Positions 22,520-34,236 of a DNA stretch of 64,000 bases are shown here, one piece after another. The stretch comes from Topomyia yanbarensis (lineage: Eukaryota > Arthropoda > Insecta > Diptera > Culicidae). The first letter of the stretch is position 1; each line of letters begins with the position of its first letter. The notes under the pieces are model-generated. The model was not told the origin of the DNA. It worked only from the letters and a program-made list of their open reading frames with translations, and made no database searches. The position numbers and the translations under genes were made by a program. Where the stretch lies: NCBI RefSeq assembly GCF_030247195.1, contig NC_080672.1, forward strand, positions 31,689,906 to 31,753,905, in the 5' to 3' direction.

Positions 22520-23705
22520 GTAAGTTCAAAGAGATTTATCACTTTCCTGCCAGTCGGTGGTGATGGGGGTGGATGGCAGCTCCGCCGTGGGCTTTCGCTG
22601 TGACAGGCACGGAAACAATTAAACGAATGTGTTAGTTGGCTACATGTTTGTATCCAAACAAAAAAATCTCGGACCTGCTGATGAATTGCTTCCGCTTTGT
22701 CATTTGTTGAGGAAAAATTGACAAGCTGAATTAATTGCTCAAAAAGTCAAAAAAATATTCTACATGAGATTCGATAAAATCTGAAACGAACAAAAAAAAT
22801 ATTCATCCCGTCTGAATTCACAATTTCATAACTCAAATGCCAAATTAAATTTCCCTATTCGAGCATAAAAAGCTACCACTTTACGGCTGCTCGTTTCAAA
22901 CCAAGCCATGCTTCTTCCGAGAAAAAGATGCCAGCTCGCACAGAAGAAGAAAAAAAAAATAACGCTGCCTGTTCGATGACTGTCCAAAAATGTAACAAGC
23001 TACTTTGGAAAACGGGTTTCACCGCCCACACTTCCCCTTTGTTTGGTGAAATAAACAACCGCACCGGGCGGGTCGAGAATGTGGAATATGCAAATCAAAG
23101 CCAAGGCCGCACAATCGTCCCACCCACGTCTCGACCGGAATCGTTTTCGATAGCGCACAGCAACAAGTCATCGCTGAAATCTGATTCCTGTTGCGTCGGA
23201 TGTTTTAGGGGTGAGAAGTGCTTTTTCCGGAAAGTAAGCATGTGACTCTTAACTTTTGGGCGCGATTCAATCGAATTTTAATCAGCATCCGGCGATTTGT
23301 TTCACTTCAAGTACTATATGATCTTGTTTTGACGTGTTTCCTCATCAGTTAGGATGGATGAATGGGAAAATCCTAAAACCCTCACATTATCCTTTTTTAC
23401 GGATAACTGGTTTTGTTGATGCTAAAAATGTTTGAAGTATGCTGGATCAGTTGGTCCGTGATTATAATAATTACTTTTCCTACGGTACCTACCTCTCCCG
23501 GACCGCATTCAAGATAGGGAGGATCCAATTAATTTAGTTTGGCCACAGGAAGAAACTCGGAAAAGTTCACTTTCCTCCGAATTCCGGTATCTGTGCAGGA
23601 GGTCGGTGGAGGGATGTAATTTAATCGTACATAATTACTTCTGGGGCTTAGTCTCTGTTCAGCTGTATTCACTCTGGAAATATGTTTTCCGTTTTTCTCG
23701 TTTAG
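22520..23705 (+). other. intron between exons B and C
   Basis: 1.19 kb of AT-rich sequence with GTAAGT donor and TTTAG acceptor. No repeat family or coding similarity was recognised. Small open frames here have no family features. Confidence 0.7.
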
Positions 23706-23803
23706 CACCCCCGGAGATCACGGTTGAGAAGACTTGGGTTCACGCCGGAGAAGGCTACGAGACACAGCTGGTTTGCACCGTTCACGGAGATTCAACACCG
23801 GAG
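23706..23803 (+). CDS. klg: klingon-like protein, exon C (start of Ig3)
   Basis: The acceptor is ttctcgtttag. The exon's first two bases complete the split codon left by exon B, giving a Ser before PPEITVEKTWVHAGEGY. It carries the first Ig3 Cys in TQLVCTVHGD and ends GAG|GTAAGT in phase 0. The PPEI.V linker followed by WVHA.EGY is very close to what I recall of Klingon Ig3. The exon precedes the 11.7-kb intron that holds the tandem arrays. Confidence 0.86.
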
Positions 23804-24677
23804 GTAAGTCTACTGATAAATTGAGTCATTCTTTTTTCTTCAATCCAGAATGCATGACAGAACCAATATTTTCCCTAACGACAAGACAAACCAGCAAAAG
23901 GAATAGAAAAACAAACAATTTGTTCAAATTCTAAATACACTTCCGCCCCGATGAAGACAGACCACTTCAACTGACGGGATGATCGAATACCTTAACTTTA
24001 CAGAATCCACTGCTGCATCTGTTTCCAATAACGGTTTCTCCCCCCCCCCCCCCCCCTCTGTTCCTTTCTGTCGGATGCAACTTGATTGCATTTGTAGCAT
24101 TACCGATACATACTTCACGTCATCCATTCGAGTCGAGTTTTTCCGCTGGTTCTTCTTGGACCGTGCAGTCTTCCAACATCGCCCGCAAACGAGACAAGCT
24201 GCCGGCTGAGGCTATTGAGAATTAGATCAATGGCAACAAGGTGTAGCTCACCGGAGCGCATAAACCAGATCCTGTGCTTTCCTCGGTAGCTTTTCGGCAG
24301 CTTTGTAGCGCAAATTCACCGGTGCTGCTCCAGCTTGTGTTGTTGGTTGTATTTCCCCTGCGAACGAATATTGATAGAATAGTTGTGGTTTTACACGGGA
24401 GAGGAGATGTTCGATTTCGATTTACGAATTTTACCTTGCGATGGTAGTGAGTTTGGGGGTTATGGTTGAATATTTTTGTTTAGTTGTTATTTGATGGGTT
24501 CCTGGTGTGTTCATATATTGAAGAGGTTGCATATAGGTTTGTTTTGTTTTGATTCCTAGCTTATATTGAATCTGGGGCCTATTCTCAAAGTTACGTCACC
24601 TAGTGACTGGAAAGAAGTTTTCTAAGTGATGTGAATGTGAGAATAGAACCCTGAACTCGCCACATACAAATTATCAT
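23804..24677 (+). other. start of the 11.7-kb intron between exons C and D
   Basis: Unique-looking sequence with a C-run at 24042-24058 and no recognised gene. It leads directly into the first tandem array. Confidence 0.6.
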
Positions 24678-25445
24678 GTGTCATTTGTCACTTGTTACTT
24701 GTCACTTGTCACTTGTCACTTGTCACTTGTCACTTGTCACTTGTCACTTGTCACTTGTCACTTGTCACTTGTCACTTGTCACTTGTCACTTGTCACTTGT
24801 CACTTGTCACTTGTCACTTGTCACTTGTCACTTGTCACTTGTCACTTGTCACTTGTCACTTGTCACTTGTCACTTGTCACTTGTCACTTGTCACTTGTCA
24901 CTTGTCACTTGTCACTTGTCACTTGTCACTTGTCACTTGTCACTTGTCACTTGTCACTTGTCACTTGTCACTTGTCACTTGTCACTTGTCACTTGTCACT
25001 TGTCACTTGTCACTTGTCACTTGTCACTTGTCACTTGTCACTTGTCACTTGTCACTTGTCACTTGTCACTTGTCACTTGTCACTTGTCACTTGTCACTTG
25101 TCACTTGTCACTTGTCACTTGTCACTTGTCACTTGTCACTTGTCACTTGTCACTTGTCACTTGTCACTTGTCACTTGTCACTTGTCACTTGTCACTTGTC
25201 ACTTGTCACTTGTCACTTGTCACTTGTCACTTGTCACTTGTCACTTGTCACTTGTCACTTGTCACTTGTCACTTGTCACTTGTCACTTGTCACTTGTCAC
25301 TTGTCACTTGTCACTTGTCACTTGTCACTTGTCACTTGTCACTTGTCACTTGTCACTTGTCACTTGTCACTTGTCACTTGTCACTTGTCACTTGTCACTT
25401 GTCACTTGTCACTTGTCATTTGTCATTTGTCACTTGTCACTTGTC
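24678..25445. repeat. tandem array 1: 7-bp unit (TTGTCAC)n
   Basis: About 108 nearly perfect copies of a 7-bp unit. The only variants are at the edges (gttactt near 24690, catttgtcattt near 25417). Because 7 is not divisible by 3 and the unit creates no stop, all three forward frames stay open and give the artefactual CHLSLVT peptide repeat. It lies in the klg intron between exons C and D. Confidence 0.97.
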
Positions 25446-25506
25446 TTGTTACGGGCTGATTTTAACTATCGCTACTTTATTTGACACGGCTCCATGCGAA
25501 AGAAAC

Positions 25507-26042
25507 AGTAAGACAGAAAGACAAAAAGACAGAAAGACAAAAAGACGGAAAGACAGAAAGACAGAAAGACAGAAAGACAGAAATATAGAAAGACAGAAAG
25601 ACAGAAAGACAGAAAGACAGAAAGACAGAAAGACAGAAAGACAGAAAGACAGAAAGACAGAAAGACAGAAAGACAGAAAGACAGAAAGACAGAAAGACAG
25701 AAAGACAGAAAGACAGAAAGACAGAAAGACAGAAAGACAGAAAGACAGAAAGACAGAAAGACAGAAAGACAGAAAGACAGAAAGACAGAAAGACAGAAAG
25801 ACAGAAAGACAGAAAGACAGAAAGACAGAAAGACAGAAAGACAGAAAGACAGAAAGACAGAAAGACAGAAAGACAGAAAGACAGAAAGACAGAAAGATAG
25901 AAAGACAGAAAGACAGAAAGACAGAAAGACAGAAAGACAAAAAGACAGAAAGACAGAAAGACAGAAAGACAGAAAGACAGAAAGACAGAAAGACAAAGAC
26001 AGAAAGACAGAAAGACAGAAAGATAGAAAGACAGAAAGACAG
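25507..26042. repeat. tandem array 2: 8-bp unit (AGACAGAA)n
   Basis: About 66 copies of an 8-bp purine-dominated unit, with few variants (agatagaa, agacaaaa) mainly near the ends. It starts 60 bp after array 1, separated by unique sequence. Open frames on both strands (KDRKTERQ and FLSFCLSV repeats) are artefacts of the stop-free unit. Confidence 0.96.
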
Positions 26043-26399
26043 TAAAGTATAATAACTGAATAGTGGGATTAAAAATTCAAACCGAAAATGAGAAACAAGA
26101 AAGCGGGAATTGGAAATCGGAAAAGATAATCGGAAATCAGGAATGCGAATTCAAAAATAAAGAATTAAAAATCAACAATCAAAATCCAAGAATCCTAGAA
26201 TCCAAGAATCCAAGAATTTAAAAATCCTAAAATTTAGAACTGCAGTAATCAAAAATTCTAACTCCAAAGTTACAAGAATCTAAAAATTCAAAATCATAAA
26301 TGTTAAGTCTAAACCTAAAATTTAAAATCAGATGTTGAAAAGTAAATTAAAATAAATCAAAGAAATTCCAAAAGTATAACTCTGAATTCAGCATCAAGA
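26043..26399. repeat. degenerate A-rich spacer between arrays 2 and 3
   Basis: Short imprecise repeats of aatccaagaatc, aaaatc and aaatcgga type form a simple-sequence zone. It resembles a decayed or nascent version of the following aaaatcgag array. Confidence 0.5.
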
Positions 26400-28205
26400 A
26401 TCAAGAATCGAAAAACAAGAATCGAGTATCGAAAATCGAGACTCGAGAAAATCGAGACTCGAGAAAATAGAGACTCGAGAAAATCGAGCCTCGAGAAAAT
26501 TGAGACTCGAGAAAATCGAGACTCGAGAAAATCGAGACTCGAGAAAATCGAGATTGAAAGAAATCGAGATTCGGAAAAATCGAGGCTCGAGAAAATCGAG
26601 ACTCGAGAAAATCGAGACTCGAGAAAATCGAGACTCGAGAAAATCGAGACTCGAGAAAATCGAGACTCGAGAAAATCGAGACTCGAGAAAATCGAGACTC
26701 GAGAAAATCGAGACTCGAGAAAATCGAGACTCGAGAAAATCGAGACTCGAGAAAATCGAGACTCGAGAAAATCGAGACTCGAGAAAATCGAGATTCAAAG
26801 AAATCGAGATTCAAAGAAATCGAGATTCGAAAAAATCGAGGCTCGAGAAAATCGAGACTCGAGAAAATCGAGACTCGAGAAAATCGAGACTCGAGAAAAT
26901 AGAGACTCGAGAAAATCGAGACTCGAGAAAATAGAGACTCGAGAAAATTGAGACTCGAGAACATCGAGACTCGAGAAAATTGAGACTCGGGAAAATCGAG
27001 ACTCGAGAAAATTGAGACTCGAGAAAATCGAGAATTGAGAAAATCGAGACTCGAGAAAATCGAGACTTGAGAAAATCGAGAATCGAAAAAATCGAGACTC
27101 GAGAAAATCGAGACTCGAGAAAATCGAGATTCAAAGAAATCGAGATTCAAAGAAATCGAGATTCGAAAAAATCGAGGCTCGAGAAAATCGAGACTCGAGA
27201 AAATCGAGACTCGAGAAAATCGAGACTCGAGAAAATCGAGACTCGAGAAAATCGAGACTCGAGAAAATCGAGACTCGAGAAAATCGAGACTCGAGAAAAT
27301 TGAGACTCGAGAAAATAGAGACTCGAGAAAATCGAGAATTGAGAAAATCGAGACTCGAGAAAATTGAGACTCGAGAAAATCGAGACTTGAAAAAATCGAG
27401 AAAATCGAGACTCGAGAGAATTGAGAAAATCGAGAATCGAAAAAATCGAGACTCGAGAAAATCGAGACTTGAGAAAATCGAGAAAATCGAGACTCGAGAA
27501 AATCGGGACTCGAAAAAAATCGAGACTCGAAAAAATCGAGACTCGAAAAAAATCGAGACTCGAAAAAATCGAGACTCGAGAAAATCGAGATTCAAAAAAA
27601 TCGATATTCGAAAAAATCGAGGCTCGAGAAAATCGAAACTCGAGAAAATCGAGACTCGAGAAAATCGAGACTCGAGAAAATCGAGACTCGAGAAAATTGA
27701 GAATCGAGAAAATCGAGACTCGAGAAAATCGAGACTCGAGAAAATCGAGACTCGAGAAAATCGAGACTCGAGAAAATCGAGACTCGAGTAAATCGAGACT
27801 CGAGAAAATCGAGACTCGAGAAAATTGAGACTCGAGAAAATCTAGACTCGAGAAAATCGAGACTCGAGAAAATCGAGACTCGAGTAAATCGAGACTCGAG
27901 AAAATCGAGACTCGAGAAAATTGAGACTCGAGAAAATCTAGACTCGAGAAAATTGATACTCGAGAAAATCGAGACTCGAGAAAATTGAGACTCGAGGAAA
28001 TCGAGACTCCAGAAAATCGAGACTCGAGAAAATCGAGACTCGAGAAAATCGAGACTCAAGAAAATCGAGACTCGAGAAAATCGAGACTCGAGAAAATAGA
28101 CACGAGAAAATAGAGTCTCGAGAATCGAGAATCGAGAATTGACTCGAGAAAATCGAGAATCGAGAAAACCGAGACACGATAAAATCGAGACTCGAGAAAT
28201 CGAGA
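26400..28205. repeat. tandem array 3: 16-bp unit AAAATCGAGACTCGAG
   Basis: About 110 copies, each with a CTCGAG palindrome. A variant cluster (gattcaaagaaatcgag followed by a gattcgaaaaaatcgagg unit) recurs near 26552, 26790, 27127 and 27590. These spacings are close to multiples of 16, suggesting higher-order amplification. Long frames on both strands (RENRDSRKSRLEKIET; SLDFLESRFSRVSIFS) are artefacts of the repeat. Confidence 0.96.
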
Positions 28206-31200
28206 ATTGATATTTTTGATAATAAAAAATTCCGAGAATCGAAAATTCCGAGAATTAAAAATTCCGAAAATCGAAATGCCGATAATCGAAAATTCCGACA
28301 ATCGAGAATTCGACAATCGAGAGTTCCTCCCATCGAGAATTCCGAGAATCAAGAATTCCGTCAATCGAGTCAATATCGACAATCGAAAATTTCGACAATG
28401 GAGAATTGTGACAATCGAGAATTCCGACAATCGAGAATTCCGACAATCGAGAATGCCGACAATCGAGAATTCTGACAACCGCGTATTCCGACAATCGAGA
28501 ACTAATCCCGAAAATCGGGAATTCCGACAATCGAGTATTCTGACAATCGAGAATTCCGACAATAATTCCGACAATCAAGAATTCCGAGAATCGAGAATTC
28601 CGAGAATGGAGAATTCCGAGAATAAAGAATTCCGAGAATCGACAATTCCGTAAATCGACAATTCCGAAAATCGAGAACAACGATAAACGAGAATTACTAC
28701 AATCGAGAATTCCGACAAGCGAGAATTGCGAGAATAGATAATTTCAACAATCGGAAATTCCAAAAGTCGATAATTCCGACAATCGAGAGCTCCGATAATC
28801 GAGAATTCCGACAATCTAGAATTCCGACAATCGGAAATTTCGACAATCGTGAATTCCGATTATCGATAATTCCGACAATCGAGAACTTCGACAATCGAGA
28901 ACTCCGACAATCGAGAATTCAGAAAATCAAGAGCTCCGAAAATCGAGAATTCCGAGAATCGAGAATTGCGACAATCGAGAATTCCGAAAATTGAGAATTT
29001 CCACAATCGAGAATTTCGAAAAATGAGAATTCCGAGAATAGACAATTCCTAGGGTCGAGAATTCCGAGAATCGAGAATACCGAGAATCGAGAATACCGAG
29101 AATCGAGAATACCGAGAATCGAGAAAACTGAGAATCGAGATTTCTGAGAATCAAGAATTCCGGCAATCTAGAATTCCGACAATCGAGAATTCCGAGAATC
29201 CAGCATTCCAACAATTGAGAATTCGAAGAATCGAAAACTCCGACAATCGAAAACTCCGACAATCGAAAACTCCGACAATCGAAAACTCCGACAATCGAGA
29301 ATTTCGACCATCGAGAACTCCGACAATCGAAAATTCCGAGAATCGAAAATTGTTAATTCCGAGAGGCGAGAATTCTGAAAATCGTGAATACCGAGAATCG
29401 AGTATTTTGAGAAACGAGAACTCCGAGAATCCCGAGAATCGAGAATTCCGAGAATCGAGAATTCCTAGAATCTTAAAATCGAGAATTCCGACAATCGAGA
29501 TTTCCGACAATCAAGAATTCCGACAAAAAAGAATTCCGACAGTCGAGAATTTTGACAATCGAAAGTTCCGACAATCGAGAATTTCGACAATCGTGAATTC
29601 CGATTATCGAAAACTCCGACAATCGAGAACTTTAACAATCGAGAACTCTGACAATCGAGAATTCCGACAATCGAGAACTCCGAAAATCGAGAAATCCGAG
29701 AATCGAGAGTTCCGAGAATCGATAATTCCGAAAATCAAGAATGTCGAGAATTTTGAGAATCAAAAACTCCATGAATCGAGAATTCCGAGAATCGAGAATT
29801 TCAGCAATCCAGAATTCCGACAATCGAGAATTCCGACAATTAAGAATTCTTAAAATCGATTATTCCAACAATCGAGAATTCCGACAATCGTGAATTTCGA
29901 TTATCGAGAACTCCGACAATCAAGAACTCCGACAATGGAGAATTTCGACAATCGAGAATTTCGACAATTGAGAATTTCGACAATTGAGAACTCCGACAAT
30001 CGAGAATTCCGAGAATCCAGAATTCCGAGAATCGATAATTCCGACAATCGAGAATTCCGAAAATCGAGAATTCCGAGAATCGAGAATTCCTAGAATCGAT
30101 AATTCCGAGAATCGAGAATTCCGAAAATCGAGAATTCCGGCAATCGAGAATTCCGAGAATCAAGCATCCCAACAATTCAGAATTCAGAGAATCGAGAATT
30201 CTGAGAATCGAGAAATCTACAATTGAGAATTCCGACAATCCAGAACTTCGACAATCGAGAACTCCGACAATCGAAAATTTCGACAATCAAGAACTCCGAG
30301 AATTTAAAACTCCGAGGATCCAGAATTCCGAAAATCGTGAATACCGAGAATCGAGTATTCTGAGAATTGAGAACTCCGAGAATCGAGAATTCCGAGAATC
30401 AAAAATATCGAGAATTCTGAGAATCGAGAATTCCGACAATCGAAAATTCTGACAATCAAGAATTCCGACAATCGCGAATTCCGATTATCGATAATTGTTA
30501 ATTCCGAGAGGCGAGAATTCTGAAAATCGTGAATACCGAGAATCGAGTATTTTGAGAAACGAGAACTCCGAGAATCCCGAGAATCGAGAATTCCGAGAAT
30601 CGAGAATTCCTAGAATCTTAAAATCGAGAATTCCGACAATCGAGATTTCCGACAATCAAGAATTCCGACAAAAAAGAATTCCGACAGTCGAGAATTTTGA
30701 CAATCGAAAGTTCCGACAATCGAGAATTTCGACAATCGTGAATTCCGATTATCGAAAACTCCGACAATCGAGAACTTTAACAATCGAGAACTCTGACAAT
30801 CGAGAATTCCGACAATCGAGAACTCCGAAAATCGAGAAATCCGAGAATCGAGAGTTCCGAGAATCGATAATTCCGAAAATCAAGAATGTCGAGAATTTTG
30901 AGAATCAAAAACTCCATGAATCGAGAATTCCGAGAATCGAGAATTTCAGCAATCCAGAATTCCGACAATCGAGAATTCCGACAATTAAGAATTCTTAAAA
31001 TCGATTATTCCAACAATCGAGAATTCCGACAATCGTGAATTTCGATTATCGAGAACTCCGACAATCAAGAACTCCGACAATGGAGAATTTCGACAATTGA
31101 GAATTTCGACAATTGAGAACTCCGACAATCGAGAATTCCGAGAATCCAGAATTCCGAGAATCGATAATTCCGACAATCGAGAATTCCGAAAATCGAGAAT

Positions 31201-31740
31201 TCCGAGAATCGAGAATTCCTAGAATCGATAATTCCGAGAATCGAGAATTCCGAAAATCGAGAATTCCGACAATCGAGAATTCCGAGAATCAAGCATCCCA
31301 ACAATTCAGAATTCAGAGAATCGAGAATTCTGAGAATCGAGAAATCTACAATTGAGAATTCCGACAATCCAGAACTTCGACAATCGAGAACTCCGACAAT
31401 CGAAAATTTCGACAATCAAGAACTCCGAGAATTTAAAACTCCGAGGATCCAGAATTCCGAAAATCGTGAATACCGAGAATCGAGTATTCTGAGAATTGAG
31501 AACTCCGAGAATCGAGAATTCCGAGAATCAAAAATATCGAGAATTCTGAGAATCGAGAATTCCGACAATCGAAAATTCTGACAATCAAGAATTCCGACAA
31601 TCGCGAATTCCGATTATCGATTATTCCGACAATCGAGAACTACGACAATCGATAGCTCTGACAATCGAGAATTCCGAGAATCGAGAATCGAGATTTCTGA
31701 GAATCGAGAATTAAGAATCAAGAATCGAGGATCGAAACAG
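28206..31740. repeat. tandem array 4: 16-bp unit GAATTCCGACAATCGA, more diverged
   Basis: About 220 copies of a 16-bp unit with frequent GAATTCCGAGAATCGA variants and substitutions. In register with array 3 the consensus shares 11 of 16 positions, so both arrays likely come from one ancestral 16-mer. Units intermix at 28100-28260. The array contains a 1.1-kb tandem segmental duplication (29348-31621). The many open frames on both strands are repeat artefacts. Confidence 0.95.
29348..31621. repeat. tandem segmental duplication within array 4
   Basis: Copy 1 is 29348-30492 (1,145 bp) and copy 2 is 30493-31621 (1,129 bp). They carry the same series of variant units in the same order. The copies differ by loss of exactly one 16-bp unit (near 29950) and by at least one substitution (ccggcaatc near 30135 versus ccgacaatc). 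The junction falls at cgat|aattgttaattcc. This marks a recent event in an otherwise diverged array. Confidence 0.93.
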
Positions 31741-32024
31741 TTTCCTCTTTTTGGATATTCCTCTAGACGTCGTATAAACGTGATTCTTGGGTTCGTTGCA
31801 ACCAAAGTAGAATGGATTTGTTTTTAAATAAAGCAAAACACTTTCTTGAAATTAGATGTATGCATCACTGTCAAGATTTGACCACATATCTTGCAAAACA
31901 CCAATAATTCCACAAGGGTGCATCTTGGAACCATTTACTTTCATACTTTTTGTAAATAGCATACTAACCGATGATGTATTTATTAAATTAGCTTTACTGA
32001 ATTTCCCAATTGCAATGACTAGTT
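31741..32024. other. unique spacer after array 4
   Basis: Unique-looking intronic sequence separates the end of the array from the inverted 2.2-kb repeat block. The stretch agtatcatccttgg-like near 31900 (gggtgcatcttggaacc) is weakly reminiscent of a reverse-transcriptase GxPQGS region but too short to call. Confidence 0.4.
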
Positions 32025-34236
32025 AAAAAACCTGTTTTAATCCACCTAGAGGTGCAATTGTGCCTTTCTCATTTCTCCAAACTATGATTTAATAGCTGGT
32101 TCGTACAATATAACATTATGGAAATGTCTTTCATTCTTATTACACTTGGTAAGTATATATAAGAGCACCTTTTTGCATTTATCGCGGTATCGGTTTGAAT
32201 CGGAGTTTTCTATGTGATCGCACTCCACAACCCGTAACTCCGGAGCCGGAAGTCGGATGAAGATGGAATTTAATATCAGTTTCTGGGGACGCAACACCTT
32301 TCATTTGAGACTAAGTTGATCAAATCGGTCTATCCATTTTCGAGAAACCAATATAACCGTTATTCTGAATTTGGATGCTTCCGGATCCGTCAATGGTGGC
32401 CAGTGTGGCCAAAGAGACTTTGAATGACTGTTGGTGACCTAGATCTACAAATTCAACAGTTGTGTTTACATTTTGGAAAAAAAATTCACCTTTTTACATT
32501 CATCGCAGAATTCGTTAGAATCGGGATTTGCTGCGTGATCGTACGTATCACCCTGTAATTCAGGAACTAGAACTCGGATCCACACAAAATTCAACAGCAG
32601 CTGATGGACCGAGCGAGCTTCATTTAAAATCAAGTTTGCCAAATCGGTTCAGAAAATTCCGAGAAACCGATGTGGACAAATCAACAAATTTTGTTATGTA
32701 ACCATACTCTTCAACTCGTAATCCGCAACAAGATGTCGGTTGAAAATGAAATTCAATAGCAACCTATGGGAATATTATACCTTGCATCTGAATCTTAGTT
32801 TGTAAAAATCCGTTCAGCCATTTCCGAGAAACCGATGTGGACATTTTGTTAACAAATCTGCACATACACACATACATGCATACATACCTACACACATACA
32901 TACACACATACATACACACAGATATTTTGCGATCTCGGCGAACTGAGTCGAATGTTATATGAGACTCGGCCCTCCGGGCCTCGGTTAGAAAGTCGGTTTT
33001 TGGAGCAATTGCATAAACTTTCTATATGAGAAAGGCAAAAGAATAATATTTAATTAGCTTAATCAGCATAAGCTCAATGTTATCTTCATGTGATTATATT
33101 TTGAAATGTTTGTGGAATGGGTTTGAAAGTGAAGGGAATGGGTAGAGTGGGAGTGGAGGATGCGTCAAAAATCCTTCATCTTATTTCGGTATACAGGGTG
33201 GATGAAGGAAATGCGGGCGTGAGGGTGGTCCAAGGGGAGGGGAGTGATGAAGGAGGGAAGTGCCTGGGCAAGGCGGGGGGGGGGGGGGGGGAGGGGCGGC
33301 GACGCAATACTCAACTGCATATTTTGCCTTCCATTTGAGACTTGGTTTGAGAAAATCGGTTCAGTCATCACCGAAGAACCGATGTGACTATAATTGTAGA
33401 ATATGCCCGGAATTCCGGACTTCCGGAATCGTCGATAGTGGACAATATAGTCAAAGAATGTTTGATTGGCAATCAGTTATCTAGATCTGCGATTAGAAGT
33501 AATTTGGAGACCATTTCACTAGTTTTTAGCCTCTGAGGTATTACGATTGTACCGACGTATATGGGAAATTCCAGTGTATCCTTACTAATACCCCTGTAAC
33601 TCCGGAAGCAAGAGTCAGAACCGAATGAAATTCAGCAGCAGTCAATGGTATTACTGTATCTTTCATTTAAAATCAAGTTTGTAAAAATCGGTAGAGAATT
33701 CGTTGGGGAATGGGTGTGATATTAGCTTAGGAACTTGGCGGGTTCCCCGGGGGCGTCATGAACCGTCATAGGTGGCCAATGTGGTCAAAGCTGCTTTAAT
33801 TGATCATTAGTGATCCAGACCCGCAAACTAGAGTAATGTTAGATCAATTTTAATATGTTTTACATCATTTGAACATCATGGTGGTTTATATGGGAATTTG
33901 CTGTGTGACCGCACTCTTCAACCCGTAACTCCGGAACCGGAAGTCGGATCAACTAAAAATTCAATAGCAGCTTATGGGAGCGTTATACCTTTCATATGAA
34001 ACTAAGTTTGCGAAAATCGGTTCAGCCATCTCTGAGAAAGTTGTGTGAGTTTAAATGACACACACACATACACACACACACATACACACACACACATACA
34101 TACACATACACACAGACATTTGCCGATCTCGACGAACTGAATCGAATGGTGTATGACACTCGGCCCTCCGGGCCTCGGTTGAAAAGTCGATTTTTACAGT
34201 GATTGCATAGCCTTTCTTTATATGAGAAAGGCAAAA
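32025..34236 (-). mobile_element. 2.2-kb repeat block, inverted copy of 12547-14748
   Basis: The reverse complement matches the forward copy over its full length, including both ends, the internal CA microsatellites (32874-32926 and 34060-34115), the G-rich tract around 33276-33292 and the 71-codon frame at 32082-32297. Flanking sequences on either side are unrelated to those of the forward copy. The two blocks are therefore separate insertions of one composite element and not arms of one large palindrome. Confidence 0.8.

Noticed and set aside
24676..26052. 458-codon open frame with CHLSLVT and KDRKTERQ peptide repeats
   Set aside because: It is produced by stop-free 7-bp and 8-bp tandem arrays open in all frames. 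It has no exon signals or protein family.
24678..31740. CRISPR-like array
   Set aside because: Units are contiguous without unique spacers, and the genome is animal.
26394..31805. Many long open frames on both strands rich in Arg/Glu/Ser or Phe/Ser/Leu
   Set aside because: They are translations of the 16-bp arrays; both strands and several frames are open for the same reason.
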